Positions 8,601 to 16,470 of a DNA stretch of 64,000 nt are shown one piece after another (the first letter of the stretch is position 1; each line of letters opens with the position of its first letter). The notes under the pieces were generated by a model, which saw nothing but the letters and a program-made list of their open reading frames with translations, made no database searches and had not been told where the DNA came from. Source of the stretch: Elusimicrobia bacterium GWA2_66_18 (lineage in GTDB: Bacteria > Elusimicrobiota > Elusimicrobia > UBA1565 > UBA9628); assembly GCA_001799675.1 (NCBI GenBank), contig MGTX01000028.1, positions 25,730 to 89,729 of the forward strand. The letters are read 5' to 3'. The position numbers were made by a program, and so were the translations under genes.

Positions 8601-10665
8601 AAGCCGGGACTTGATGCGCGAACTGCGGGAAAAAGACGGCCGCGCCGCCGGCGATCGCCAGCGCCAGCATCACGCCCAGCCTGGCGAAGCCGCCCTGAGC
8701 GCCGGACTTGACCTTCTCCTTGCCGGCCTGATTGATGGCGCCCTTGAGCTTGCCTTCGTACTTCGGGTTGTCCCAGCGCTCGAAGATGCTATGATCCTCG
8801 AACCATTTGCGCAGGCGGTTGAGGCAGGCTTCATTGCGCGGGTCGGCGAGGAGCTCCTTGATCTTCTCCAGGGTGTCTCCGGCCTCGGTGAAGACCTTCG
8901 CCTTGAGGAACTCGGCGGCTTTGTCCGGATAGGCCTTCAGGACGGCCGCGAGCTTGTCCTCGTTGGAGAGGGCGCGGAAAGGCTCCTTGGCCATCATCTC
9001 GTCGACGAGGGTCTCGAGGGCGTTCTTCATGGCGTGCTCGGCCTCGAAAAAGCCGACCTCGCTCTGCATCCCCCGGTCCTCGGCGGTCTGCGCGATCACC
9101 GCGGCCCACTCGCTGTAGAGCCGCATGACGTCGTTGACGGCGGCCTCGGAGCGGACCTTCTCGCGGATGCACCAATAGTCGTAGGTGCAGGGCAGGGCCA
9201 GGAAGAGCAGCGGCGCGGCCACGGAAAAGTGGAAATAGGCCACGGCATAGAACGCCGCCAAAGCGCCGAAGGTGACGGCGTTGGCCGCGCGGTTGAGCGT
9301 CTTCTGGCCGCGAATGCCGAGCTTATCGCTCATGAAGGTCAACAGCGCCGTCGGCCCTTCGTAGAGGCGCCGGAACATCCCTTGATATGCCTTCTCGACC
9401 TTCGGGTTGTAGACCCACTTGGCGTAGAAACGCTCGGGCAGGATGCCGGCGAGCATCTTCCCGCCGTCGAGTTGCGGCAGGGGGATGAGGTTGAAGACGG
9501 TCAGGACCAGGTTCATCTTGGCCAGGCCCAGGGCCACGCCGGCCGCCAAGCCTGCCGCGGGAAAGAGAACGAAGGCCGCGAAGGCGATCCCCGCCAGGAG
9601 CAGATTAGTCAGAGGCCCCGCGCCCGCCACGTAGAGGGCGTTGCGCGCCGAGCGCGGACCTCCGAAGGGGCCGCGCAGGTTGTTGAAGTCCGCGTCCACG
9701 GCCTTGCCCGCGCCGATGAGGACGGGAAATGGGAGGAACGCGCTCGAGATCGCCAGCGAGAGCGCCGGCAGTATGATGGTCTTGAGCGGGTCGACGTGGC
9801 GGAAAGGGTTGAGGCTGTGCGTGCCCGCCTCCTCGGCGGTGCGATCTCCCAACCTGCGCAGAACGGCGATGTGGGCGACCTCGTGGGCGAGAACGCAGAC
9901 CACCAGCCCGGCCGCCAGGACCAGGACCGGCACGGCGCCCACGGCCACGGCCGCCCCGGCGGCGGCCGCAAGGGAGAGCGGGGCGACGACCTTGACCCAG
10001 GGCGGGAGGGCCTGCACCCGGCGGAGACTCCCCACCTCGCGGGCGGCCTGCGGCGTCGGGATGGAGGAATCATCGATGATGCGGTCGACGCGCTCCCCGG
10101 GCTTCATGAGACCGCCGGGGGAGCGCGCAGAGTTCGCGGTTGCGCTCGCCTGCAAGCCGTCCGTCCGGACCGCCCGCGCGCCCTCGCCGTCGAACGCCAC
10201 GCGGGAGTCGGTCTCGCCGACGCGCCTCCAAAGAGAGATCCGGCGCGCGACCCAGGCCGCGATCCCGCCTCGCGAGGGGGTCATGACCCAGCGCGGACCG
10301 GCGTCCTCTGTGGCGTGACCGGTCGGCTTGCTCAACGCGAGCTTGGCGTCCGGGGGGGCCCCGTGAACGGGCGCGGCCGCGGAGACGGCGCGGGCGGAGT
10401 CAACGTCCTGAGGCGGCGCCGCCGCCATCAAGGCGGGCAGATCGGGCGCGGCTGATAGAGAAGGGGCCAGGACGGGGACGCCGAGGCCGATCTCGGCCAC
10501 TCCCCCGTAGAGAATCGAGGCGACCGCCGCGACGGGGCGGGCGCGGGCGCCGACCTCGCCGACGGGGACGGAGCGCACGCTCTGGGCGAAGGCCTGTGAG
10601 GCGGGCCAGCCGGCGGAACTCAGGAGCAGCGATACGCTGACGACGAAGGCGATGGCAGGCTTCAT
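2563..10665 (-). CDS. giant exported M50-type metalloprotease / ClpB-like double AAA+ / helical-repeat fusion protein
   Basis: Likely start at 10665 ([28 protein letters not shown], signal peptide). HEVAH ~9871-9896 and [11 protein letters not shown] ~9459-9483 (M50). [13 protein letters not shown] ~6541-6576 (AAA D1), [15 protein letters not shown] ~5470-5510 plus [37 protein letters not shown] (Clp D2). Helical-repeat-like C-terminus. Confidence 0.9.
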   Translation of the reverse strand: [2700 protein letters not shown]

Positions 10666-10780
10666 CTGAATCCAACCATTATAGAGACCCTTGATCTTAA
10701 TCAAGAGGAGCAAAAGACCCAACCAAGCCGCATCAGACGGCCCACGCATCAGGGGGCCTTAAGGGTGGGAAGGGCGCGCG

Positions 10781-11053
10781 TCAGCGCGCGGCGGGAGAAC
10801 GCATCCCAAGAATGACGCGGATGCCGGCGAGGTTGACTTTCCGCTGCATCAGGTCCCGGACCTCGCGCAGCATCTCCATCTCCCGGTCGCAGTAGAGGCG
10901 CTGGCGGCCGGGCGTGCGGTCGGGACGCAGGAAGCCGTTCTTCTCGATCCAGCGCAAGGTCCAGATGGGGATGCCCGTCAGGCGCGAGGCCGCCCCGATC
11001 GTGTAGAGCGGGGTCGTGGGGGTGCGCCGCAGCGGGCGGGAGAGCCTACCCAT
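10781..11053 (-). CDS. MerR-family transcriptional regulator
   Basis: PLYTIGAASRLTGIPIWTLRWIEKNGFLRPDRTPGRQRLYCDREMEMLREVRDLMQRKVNLAGIRVIL. Confidence 0.85.
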   Translation of the reverse strand: MGRLSRPLRRTPTTPLYTIGAASRLTGIPIWTLRWIEKNGFLRPDRTPGRQRLYCDREMEMLREVRDLMQRKVNLAGIRVILGMRSPAAR

Positions 11054-11201
11054 GAGGAGGGCGCCTTCCCGGCCGGCGCGAGACCTTGATGAACGCGCCG
11101 CTGCCCCCGGAGCGCACGGTCTCCGAGCGGATCCTCACGTAGGGCGTCCAGGTCGCGGTCCTCTTGACGAACATCCAGGGCATCAGGTCCTTGGCGATCA
11201 T
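11046..11201 (-). CDS. small conserved-looking ORF overlapping the merR start
   Basis: Read from sequence (below ORF-track length): MIAKDLMPWMFVKRTATWTPYVRIRSETVRSGGSGAFIKVSRRPGRRPPHG*; GGGAGG Shine-Dalgarno-like motif upstream; stop overlaps merR ATG. Confidence 0.5.
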   Translation of the reverse strand: MIAKDLMPWMFVKRTATWTPYVRIRSETVRSGGSGAFIKVSRRPGRRPPHG

Positions 11202-11244
11202 CGGCGGTGATCCTCCCGCTGCCATCTTGCCTGCAAGCTGTTAA

Positions 11245-11273
11245 TATATAATAGGTAATCTAATAGTTGTCAA
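11245..11273 (-). promoter_or_regulatory. sigma70-type promoter for the small ORF-merR unit
   Basis: Reverse strand TTGACA-N17-TATATA in an AT-rich intergenic region. Confidence 0.6.
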
Positions 11274-11297
11274 TAGTTTTAATAACATCAATGAAAC

Positions 11298-11323
11298 GGC
11301 CCCCGAGCCGCAGCCCGGGGGCC
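11298..11323 (-). terminator. intrinsic terminator downstream of the small secreted protein gene
   Basis: GGCCCCCG/CGGGGGCC stem followed on the minus strand by GTTTCATT. Confidence 0.55.
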
Positions 11324-11344
11324 GGATATTGTTCGAGAGGAGTC

Positions 11345-11560
11345 TTACTTCGCGGCCGGAGTCTCGGCCTTCTTCTCTTCGTTTTTCATGGACTTCTTGT
11401 GCTTCTTGGCCTTCTTCATGGCCTTCTTCGCGGCCTTGACTTCTGCCTTGACCTCGGCTTTCTTCTCGACGGCCGGGGCGGCTGCGGGAGCGGCGACGGG
11501 CTCGGCGAAGGCGGAGCCGGCGAAACCGAACAGAGAAACGGCGATGAGCAGCTTCTTCAT
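11345..11560 (-). CDS. small exported Lys/Ala-rich protein
   Basis: MKKLLIAVSLFGFAGSAFAEP signal peptide followed by KKAEVKAEVKAAKKAMKKAKKHKKSMK. Confidence 0.65.
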   Translation of the reverse strand: MKKLLIAVSLFGFAGSAFAEPVAAPAAAPAVEKKAEVKAEVKAAKKAMKKAKKHKKSMKNEEKKAETPAAK

Positions 11561-11676
11561 AAGGTCCTATGTCTCCTTTGTTTTTAATGAACCTCTTCGT
11601 TCATGAGGGTGCGACCCTCTCGGCGTATCCTGGTATTATCCATACGGGCCACCGCGGGGAAAGTTCGCAGACCCCT

Positions 11677-12330
11677 TCAGCGTCCGGCCAGGATCGCGGC
11701 AAAATCCGGCGGCGGCTCGGCGCGGAACTCGTAGACGCGGCCCGCCTCCACGCGCAGGCTTAGCGCGTGGAGCATCAGGCGCGCGGCGCCCCCCACGGGA
11801 CGCGGCGGCGGGCCGTAGCGGCGATCTCCCAGGATGGGGTGGCCGAGAGCGCTGAGGTGCGCGCGGATCTGGTGCTTGCGTCCCGTCAGCGGCTCGACTC
11901 GCAGGAGCGTCGAGCCGCGCAGAGGATTCTCCACGCGCCAGCGCGTGCGGCAGGGCTTGCCGTCGGCGGACGGGGCCACGCGCCCCGAACCGAATTCCCG
12001 CAGAGGCGCGTCCACGAGCCCTTCGCCCTCCATTCGTCCCGCGACCACGGCCAGATAGACTTTCCGGGCGCGCCGGCCCTCGAACTCGGCGCAGAGAAGA
12101 CGATGCGTCGCCGCGTCCTTGGCGAAGACGACCAGCCCGCTCGCCTCGCGGTCCAGGCGGTGAACGACGAAGAGTTTACCCCCCCGCAGGCGCTCGAGCT
12201 CGGTCACGAGAGCCTCGCCGATCTCCCCCCGTCCCGGGATGGTGGGCTGTCCCGCGGGTTTGGAAACCGCGAGCAGCTTCTCGTCTGCGAAGACCGCGGC
12301 CGCGGGACTCATCCGGGGATTGCCAACCAT
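11677..12330 (-). CDS. RluA-family pseudouridine synthase
   Basis: VVHRLDREASGLVVFAKD, LRVEPLTGRKHQIRAHLSALGHPILGDRRYG. Confidence 0.9.
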   Translation of the reverse strand: MVGNPRMSPAAAVFADEKLLAVSKPAGQPTIPGRGEIGEALVTELERLRGGKLFVVHRLDREASGLVVFAKDAATHRLLCAEFEGRRARKVYLAVVAGRMEGEGLVDAPLREFGSGRVAPSADGKPCRTRWRVENPLRGSTLLRVEPLTGRKHQIRAHLSALGHPILGDRRYGPPPRPVGGAARLMLHALSLRVEAGRVYEFRAEPPPDFAAILAGR

Positions 12331-12354
12331 AGGAGGACAGTCTATACTATCGTC

Positions 12355-12729
12355 ATGCAGCGCGCCAGGATCCTGGTCGTGGACGACGAATCCACCAACG
12401 TCGAGATCCTCGCGCGCGTGCTCGAGCCCCACGGCCACGCCGTGACGGGCGTGGGCAGCGCGGAGAAAGCCCTCGAAGTCCTGAGCGGCTCGGCCTTCGA
12501 CCTCATCCTCCTCGACCTGGTCCTTCCCGGAAAGACGGGGATGCAGGCCCTCGCCGAGATGCAGACCCTCACCGACGCGCCCATCCATCTCATGAGCGGC
12601 CAGACCGATCCGGACACGCGGCAGGACGCGCTGCTCCTCGGGGCGGCGGCCTTCCAGCCCAAACCGCTGGACCTCGAGGCCCTGCTGGCCGCGGTCGCGG
12701 CCCTGCCCCCTGCGCGCGCTGGACGCTGA
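12355..12729 (+). CDS. single-domain response regulator (REC)
   Basis: RILVVDDESTNVEILARVLEPHG...DLILLDLVLPGKTGM. Confidence 0.85.
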   Translation: MQRARILVVDDESTNVEILARVLEPHGHAVTGVGSAEKALEVLSGSAFDLILLDLVLPGKTGMQALAEMQTLTDAPIHLMSGQTDPDTRQDALLLGAAAFQPKPLDLEALLAAVAALPPARAGR

Positions 12730-12740
12730 TCTGAGGATCT

Positions 12741-13559
12741 CTAGCGGCGAGAGGAAGTCGGGATCGTCAGGACCGGGATCCGGGAGTGACGGATGACCCG
12801 CTGAGCCGTGGTCCCCAGCACCCAGTCCCCCAACAGGGACTTGCGGTGGGCCGCGAGGACCAGCAGGTCGTGACCGCGGCTCGCCCGCAGGATGTCTCGC
12901 ACCGGGTCGAACTCGCGGATCTCCGCCATGGGGCGCGTGTCAAGCCTCACCGCCTCCGGAAGTTCCGCGATGCGCGCGCGCAGGAGCTTCTTCGGGTTGG
13001 GACCGAAGATAGGGTCGGTCACCACGTGCAGGACCGTGAGGCGCGCCCGGTAGGCCCGGGCCACGAGCCCCGCCGCCAAGAGGGACTTGCGCGCGTAGAC
13101 GGCCTCGTTGACCGGGGCCAGCACGCGGCGCACGGCGCGCGCCGCCGTCGGCACGACCAGGACGGGGCAAGGACAGTCGCGCACCACGGCCTCGGCGACC
13201 GAACCGAGGAGCACGCGCGCGGTCCCCGCGCGGCGGTGCGTCCCCATCACGACCAGGTCGTAGCCGCGCCCGCGCGCCAGCTGCAGCAGGACGCGGACGG
13301 GCTCCCCGCGCACCGCGTGCAGCCGCGCGTGGGGCCCTATGCGCCGGCGCAGCTGCGCCAGGACGCGCAAGCGCATCGCCGCGTCGAGCTCGGGAGAACC
13401 GTACACGGCCAGGTCCGACGGCGACGGCTCATCGCAGTACACGGCTTCGAGGACGGCCCCGAAGCGCTCCGCCACTTGGCGGGCGGTCCGCCACGCCCTC
13501 AGAGACGTCTCGGAGAGGTCGACGGCGGCGAGAATGCGTCGCGGCGGGAATCTCTGCAT
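12741..13559 (-). CDS. tandem universal stress protein (two UspA domains)
   Basis: RRILAAVDLSETSLRAWRTARQVAERFGA...DLVVMGTHRRAGTARVLLGSVAEAVVRDCPCPVLVV, then a second USP domain ending GTTAQRVIRHSRIPVLTIP. Confidence 0.88.
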   Translation of the reverse strand: MQRFPPRRILAAVDLSETSLRAWRTARQVAERFGAVLEAVYCDEPSPSDLAVYGSPELDAAMRLRVLAQLRRRIGPHARLHAVRGEPVRVLLQLARGRGYDLVVMGTHRRAGTARVLLGSVAEAVVRDCPCPVLVVPTAARAVRRVLAPVNEAVYARKSLLAAGLVARAYRARLTVLHVVTDPIFGPNPKKLLRARIAELPEAVRLDTRPMAEIREFDPVRDILRASRGHDLLVLAAHRKSLLGDWVLGTTAQRVIRHSRIPVLTIPTSSRR

Positions 13560-13612
13560 GGCTCCTCCGGGATATCTTTAAATCAATTTCACCGCAACGG
13601 TCCTGCCTGGAC

Positions 13613-14431
13613 TCAGGGTGCGGCGCGCAGCGCCGCCAGCGTCGACAGCCAGCGCTCCTCTCGTTTGAGGTCGCCGAGCGACTCATAGAGACTCTCGGCG
13701 GAGGGACTCCGGGCGAGCAGGGCCCGGGTCCCCTTGCCCCGCAGGGCCGACGCCGCTCTGCCGGACAGGTCCTCCAGTAGGGCCAGAAAATTAAGTTCCG
13801 CGCCGTATGCCATGCGCGGGCCCAGGACCGAATAATCGAAGTCCGCCGCGTCCACACGCACGCGGCGCGAGGGTTCGAGGAAGAGCAGGTCCAGGACCAA
13901 TCGCCGGTCGCGAGTCTCGACGGCGCGCTTTGTCGGGGCCGATGTCTTGACCAGCGGCAGGCTCGTGGCCAGCGTCAGCCCCAGGCGCACGGCGCGCGCC
14001 GCCAGCTCGCCGGGCGGCGTCTCGATCACCATTCGTGTCTGCCGGACCTCGAGGGCGGCCGCGCAGATCGCCGCCAAACGCGACCAGAAGAGCCGTTGCG
14101 GCGGGGCGTTCTCCCGGCCCGAGACCAGGTCGAAGCCTTCTGCCGAGAGCTCGGCCTTGGTCGCGCTGACGGGATCGGGGACCTCCTCGAGCAGGGTCGT
14201 CGGCGCGCACAGAGCCTCCTGCCCCGCGGCGCACAGCGCGGCCGCCAGGTCCTCGGCCTCCTCGACCGGAAGGGACTCCGCGACCACGCCCCAAGACTGC
14301 CGAACGCAGCCGACTCGATCGAGCACGGGGACCCCCGCCCTCTTGGCCAGCACGGCGGCGACCGCGGCGGGCGCAAAGGAGCCGGGAGAACGCAGGAGGA
14401 CGGCATGCGGCGGGCGCGCGCCGCCGTTCAT
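13613..14431 (-). CDS. hypothetical protein
   Basis: Intact ORF (MNGGARPPHAVLLRSPGSFAPAAVAAVLAKRAGVPVLD...) overlapping the adjacent RR gene; no recognised family. Confidence 0.6.
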   Translation of the reverse strand: MNGGARPPHAVLLRSPGSFAPAAVAAVLAKRAGVPVLDRVGCVRQSWGVVAESLPVEEAEDLAAALCAAGQEALCAPTTLLEEVPDPVSATKAELSAEGFDLVSGRENAPPQRLFWSRLAAICAAALEVRQTRMVIETPPGELAARAVRLGLTLATSLPLVKTSAPTKRAVETRDRRLVLDLLFLEPSRRVRVDAADFDYSVLGPRMAYGAELNFLALLEDLSGRAASALRGKGTRALLARSPSAESLYESLGDLKREERWLSTLAALRAAP

Positions 14432-15135
14432 CTCTTGGGCGGGATCAGGGCGTAGCCGCGGCCGGAGACGCTCACCAGCCACTGGTCGGACCGCCAGCCG
14501 AGCTTCAGGCGCACGCGCCGCACGTGGACCTCGACGGTCTTGAGCGCCCCGTCGGACGGGGCCTCGACGCCCCAGACCTCGCGGTAGACGCAGGCGCGGT
14601 CGGTCGGGTTCGGGGTGCGGCGGGCGAGAAAGAACAGGAGCTCGAACTCCTTAGGCGTGAGGTGCGGGTAGTCCTTGCCTGCGAGGTTGACGAGCTTGCG
14701 CGCGTAGTCGAGCGACAACCCGTCGACTTCGACGCGCGGCGGCGGCGCCTCGCGATCCTCGCCCGCGGTGCGGCGCAGCAGGGCCCGGCAGTAGGCCAGG
14801 AGGCGCGGGGTCTTGACCGGCTTGGTCAGATAGTCGTCGGCCCCCATGTCCAGGCAGGCGATGTCCTGGCCTTCCTTGTCGTTGCCGGTCAGAATGATGA
14901 TGGGCACGCGCGCGGTCTGCGCGTCCTGCTTCAGGAACTGGCACACCTCGAGTCCCTTCATTCCGGGCATGATGAGATCGAGCAGGACCAGGTCCGGCGT
15001 CTCTTTCTGCGCGGCGATGATGCCGGCCTTCCCCGACGGAGCCTGCAGGACCTCATAACCCTCCAACGCGAGGACGTCCGAGACCGCCTTGCGGAAGGAC
15101 GCGTCGTCTTCGATGAGAAGGACCTTCGCTGCCAT
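14428..15135 (-). CDS. OmpR-family response regulator
   Basis: REC (VLLIEDDASFRKAVSDVLALEGYEV...LVLLDLIMPGMKG) plus winged helix (LTPKEFELLFFLARRTP...VEVHVRRVRLKLG). Confidence 0.9.
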   Translation of the reverse strand: MAAKVLLIEDDASFRKAVSDVLALEGYEVLQAPSGKAGIIAAQKETPDLVLLDLIMPGMKGLEVCQFLKQDAQTARVPIIILTGNDKEGQDIACLDMGADDYLTKPVKTPRLLAYCRALLRRTAGEDREAPPPRVEVDGLSLDYARKLVNLAGKDYPHLTPKEFELLFFLARRTPNPTDRACVYREVWGVEAPSDGALKTVEVHVRRVRLKLGWRSDQWLVSVSGRGYALIPPKR

Positions 15136-15159
15136 GTCCCGATATTATATAAATGCTGC

Positions 15160-15957
15160 ATGGAGTCCAAGCTTTTAATCGCCGTCCTCGCCGCCGCGGC
15201 CTCGGGCCTGGCGATCGGTTGGCGCCTCGGGCGGCGCGTTGCGTCGCCGCCCGGGCCCAGCGTGCCCGACCAGGAGCGCATGGCCTGGCTCCAGCGCCTG
15301 TCCACCGTCGGGCAGATGATGTCCGGCGTGGTCCATGAGGTCCGTACGCCGCTCAACACCGTCATCCTCACGGTCGAACACGCCCAGTCGGTGTTGGAGC
15401 GCGGCGGCGACCCTCACGAGCAACTCCAGACCGCGGCGCGCGAGGCCGACCGGGCGGTGGAAATCCTCTCCGACATCCTCGACTTCGCCAAGCCCTCCCC
15501 CCTCGATCTCAAGGACCTGGAACTCGCGCCCCTCCTCACCGGAGCCCTCGATCCCCTTAAGATCCGCTTCGACGAGCGCGGAGTGGAGACCGCCGTGCGC
15601 GCTCCCGCCGGACTCAAGGTTCGAGTGAGTATGAGGCACTTCCATCAGGTCGTGACCATCCTGCTCATGAACGCGCTCGACGCCCTGCCTTTCGGCGGCC
15701 GCCTCGACATCGAGGCCTCCCGCGAAGGCCCGTCGGTCCGGGTGAAGATCAAGGACAACGGCGTGGGCATCGAACCCCAGATCCTGACGCATCTCTTCGA
15801 GCCCTTTGCCACGAGCCGGCCCGAGCGCGGCGGCACGGGCCTCGGCCTCAACGTCGCGCGCTGGATCATGAACAAGCACGGCGGAGACGTCTCCATCTCC
15901 AGCGACGGCATCGGCAAGGGGACGACGGTGACCTTGACCCTGAAGGCCTCCGACTGA
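15160..15957 (+). CDS. membrane-anchored sensor histidine kinase
   Basis: N-terminal TM; GVVHEVRTPLNTVILTVEH H-box; KDNGVGIEPQILTHLFEPFATSRPERGGTGLGLNVARWIMNKHGG. Confidence 0.88.
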   Translation: MESKLLIAVLAAAASGLAIGWRLGRRVASPPGPSVPDQERMAWLQRLSTVGQMMSGVVHEVRTPLNTVILTVEHAQSVLERGGDPHEQLQTAAREADRAVEILSDILDFAKPSPLDLKDLELAPLLTGALDPLKIRFDERGVETAVRAPAGLKVRVSMRHFHQVVTILLMNALDALPFGGRLDIEASREGPSVRVKIKDNGVGIEPQILTHLFEPFATSRPERGGTGLGLNVARWIMNKHGGDVSISSDGIGKGTTVTLTLKASD

Positions 15958-16049
15958 CGACGGTGACGCGGGCCCGCAGAAATGCTATCCTCTCGCCGGC
16001 CTTCCAAGCGTCCGCCTCACGAGCTTGCATGATCGGCCGAGGAGGCTGA

Positions 16050-16469
16050 ATGCCGGGATTTTATCGAAAGAAGCGCCGAAAAATAGGGCCCAGCAAGAAC
16101 GAGGAGAAGGTCCGCCGAGGGCAGGCCGCCGAGGCGGAGGTCCACGCCGCCGGAACGCTCTCCACGAGATTTCCTTCCGTGCGCGGCGTGCGCGTCAAGA
16201 TCACCATCACCTCCCCCCAGGGCGTCGTCTTGGACGAGACCGAGACCCTCATAGGCCCCCAAGACCCCTTCCAGGTGGAAGCCGACTGCCCCGGCCGCTG
16301 CGGCTCGGGACACTTCGATTTCGCCCCCCAGGTCGGCGAAGCGCTGACCCGACTCGAGGAAGAGGGAGCGGCCGAGACCGTCTGCGCCGAACCGCACTAC
16401 GGCGGCGGCAGCGAGGTCTGCAGCTGCACGGCCCGCCTCGCCTTCGCCGCCGAGATCGCGTCCACCTGA
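16050..16469 (+). CDS. hypothetical protein
   Basis: ORF MPGFYRKKRRKIGPSKNEEKVRRGQAAEAEV... between kinase and RR genes; Cys-rich C-terminal half. Confidence 0.5.
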   Translation: MPGFYRKKRRKIGPSKNEEKVRRGQAAEAEVHAAGTLSTRFPSVRGVRVKITITSPQGVVLDETETLIGPQDPFQVEADCPGRCGSGHFDFAPQVGEALTRLEEEGAAETVCAEPHYGGGSEVCSCTARLAFAAEIAST

Positions 16470-16470
16470 C

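Noticed and set aside
8527-10455. 642-aa plus-strand ORF
   Set aside because: Shadow of the M50 region of the giant CDS on the minus strand.
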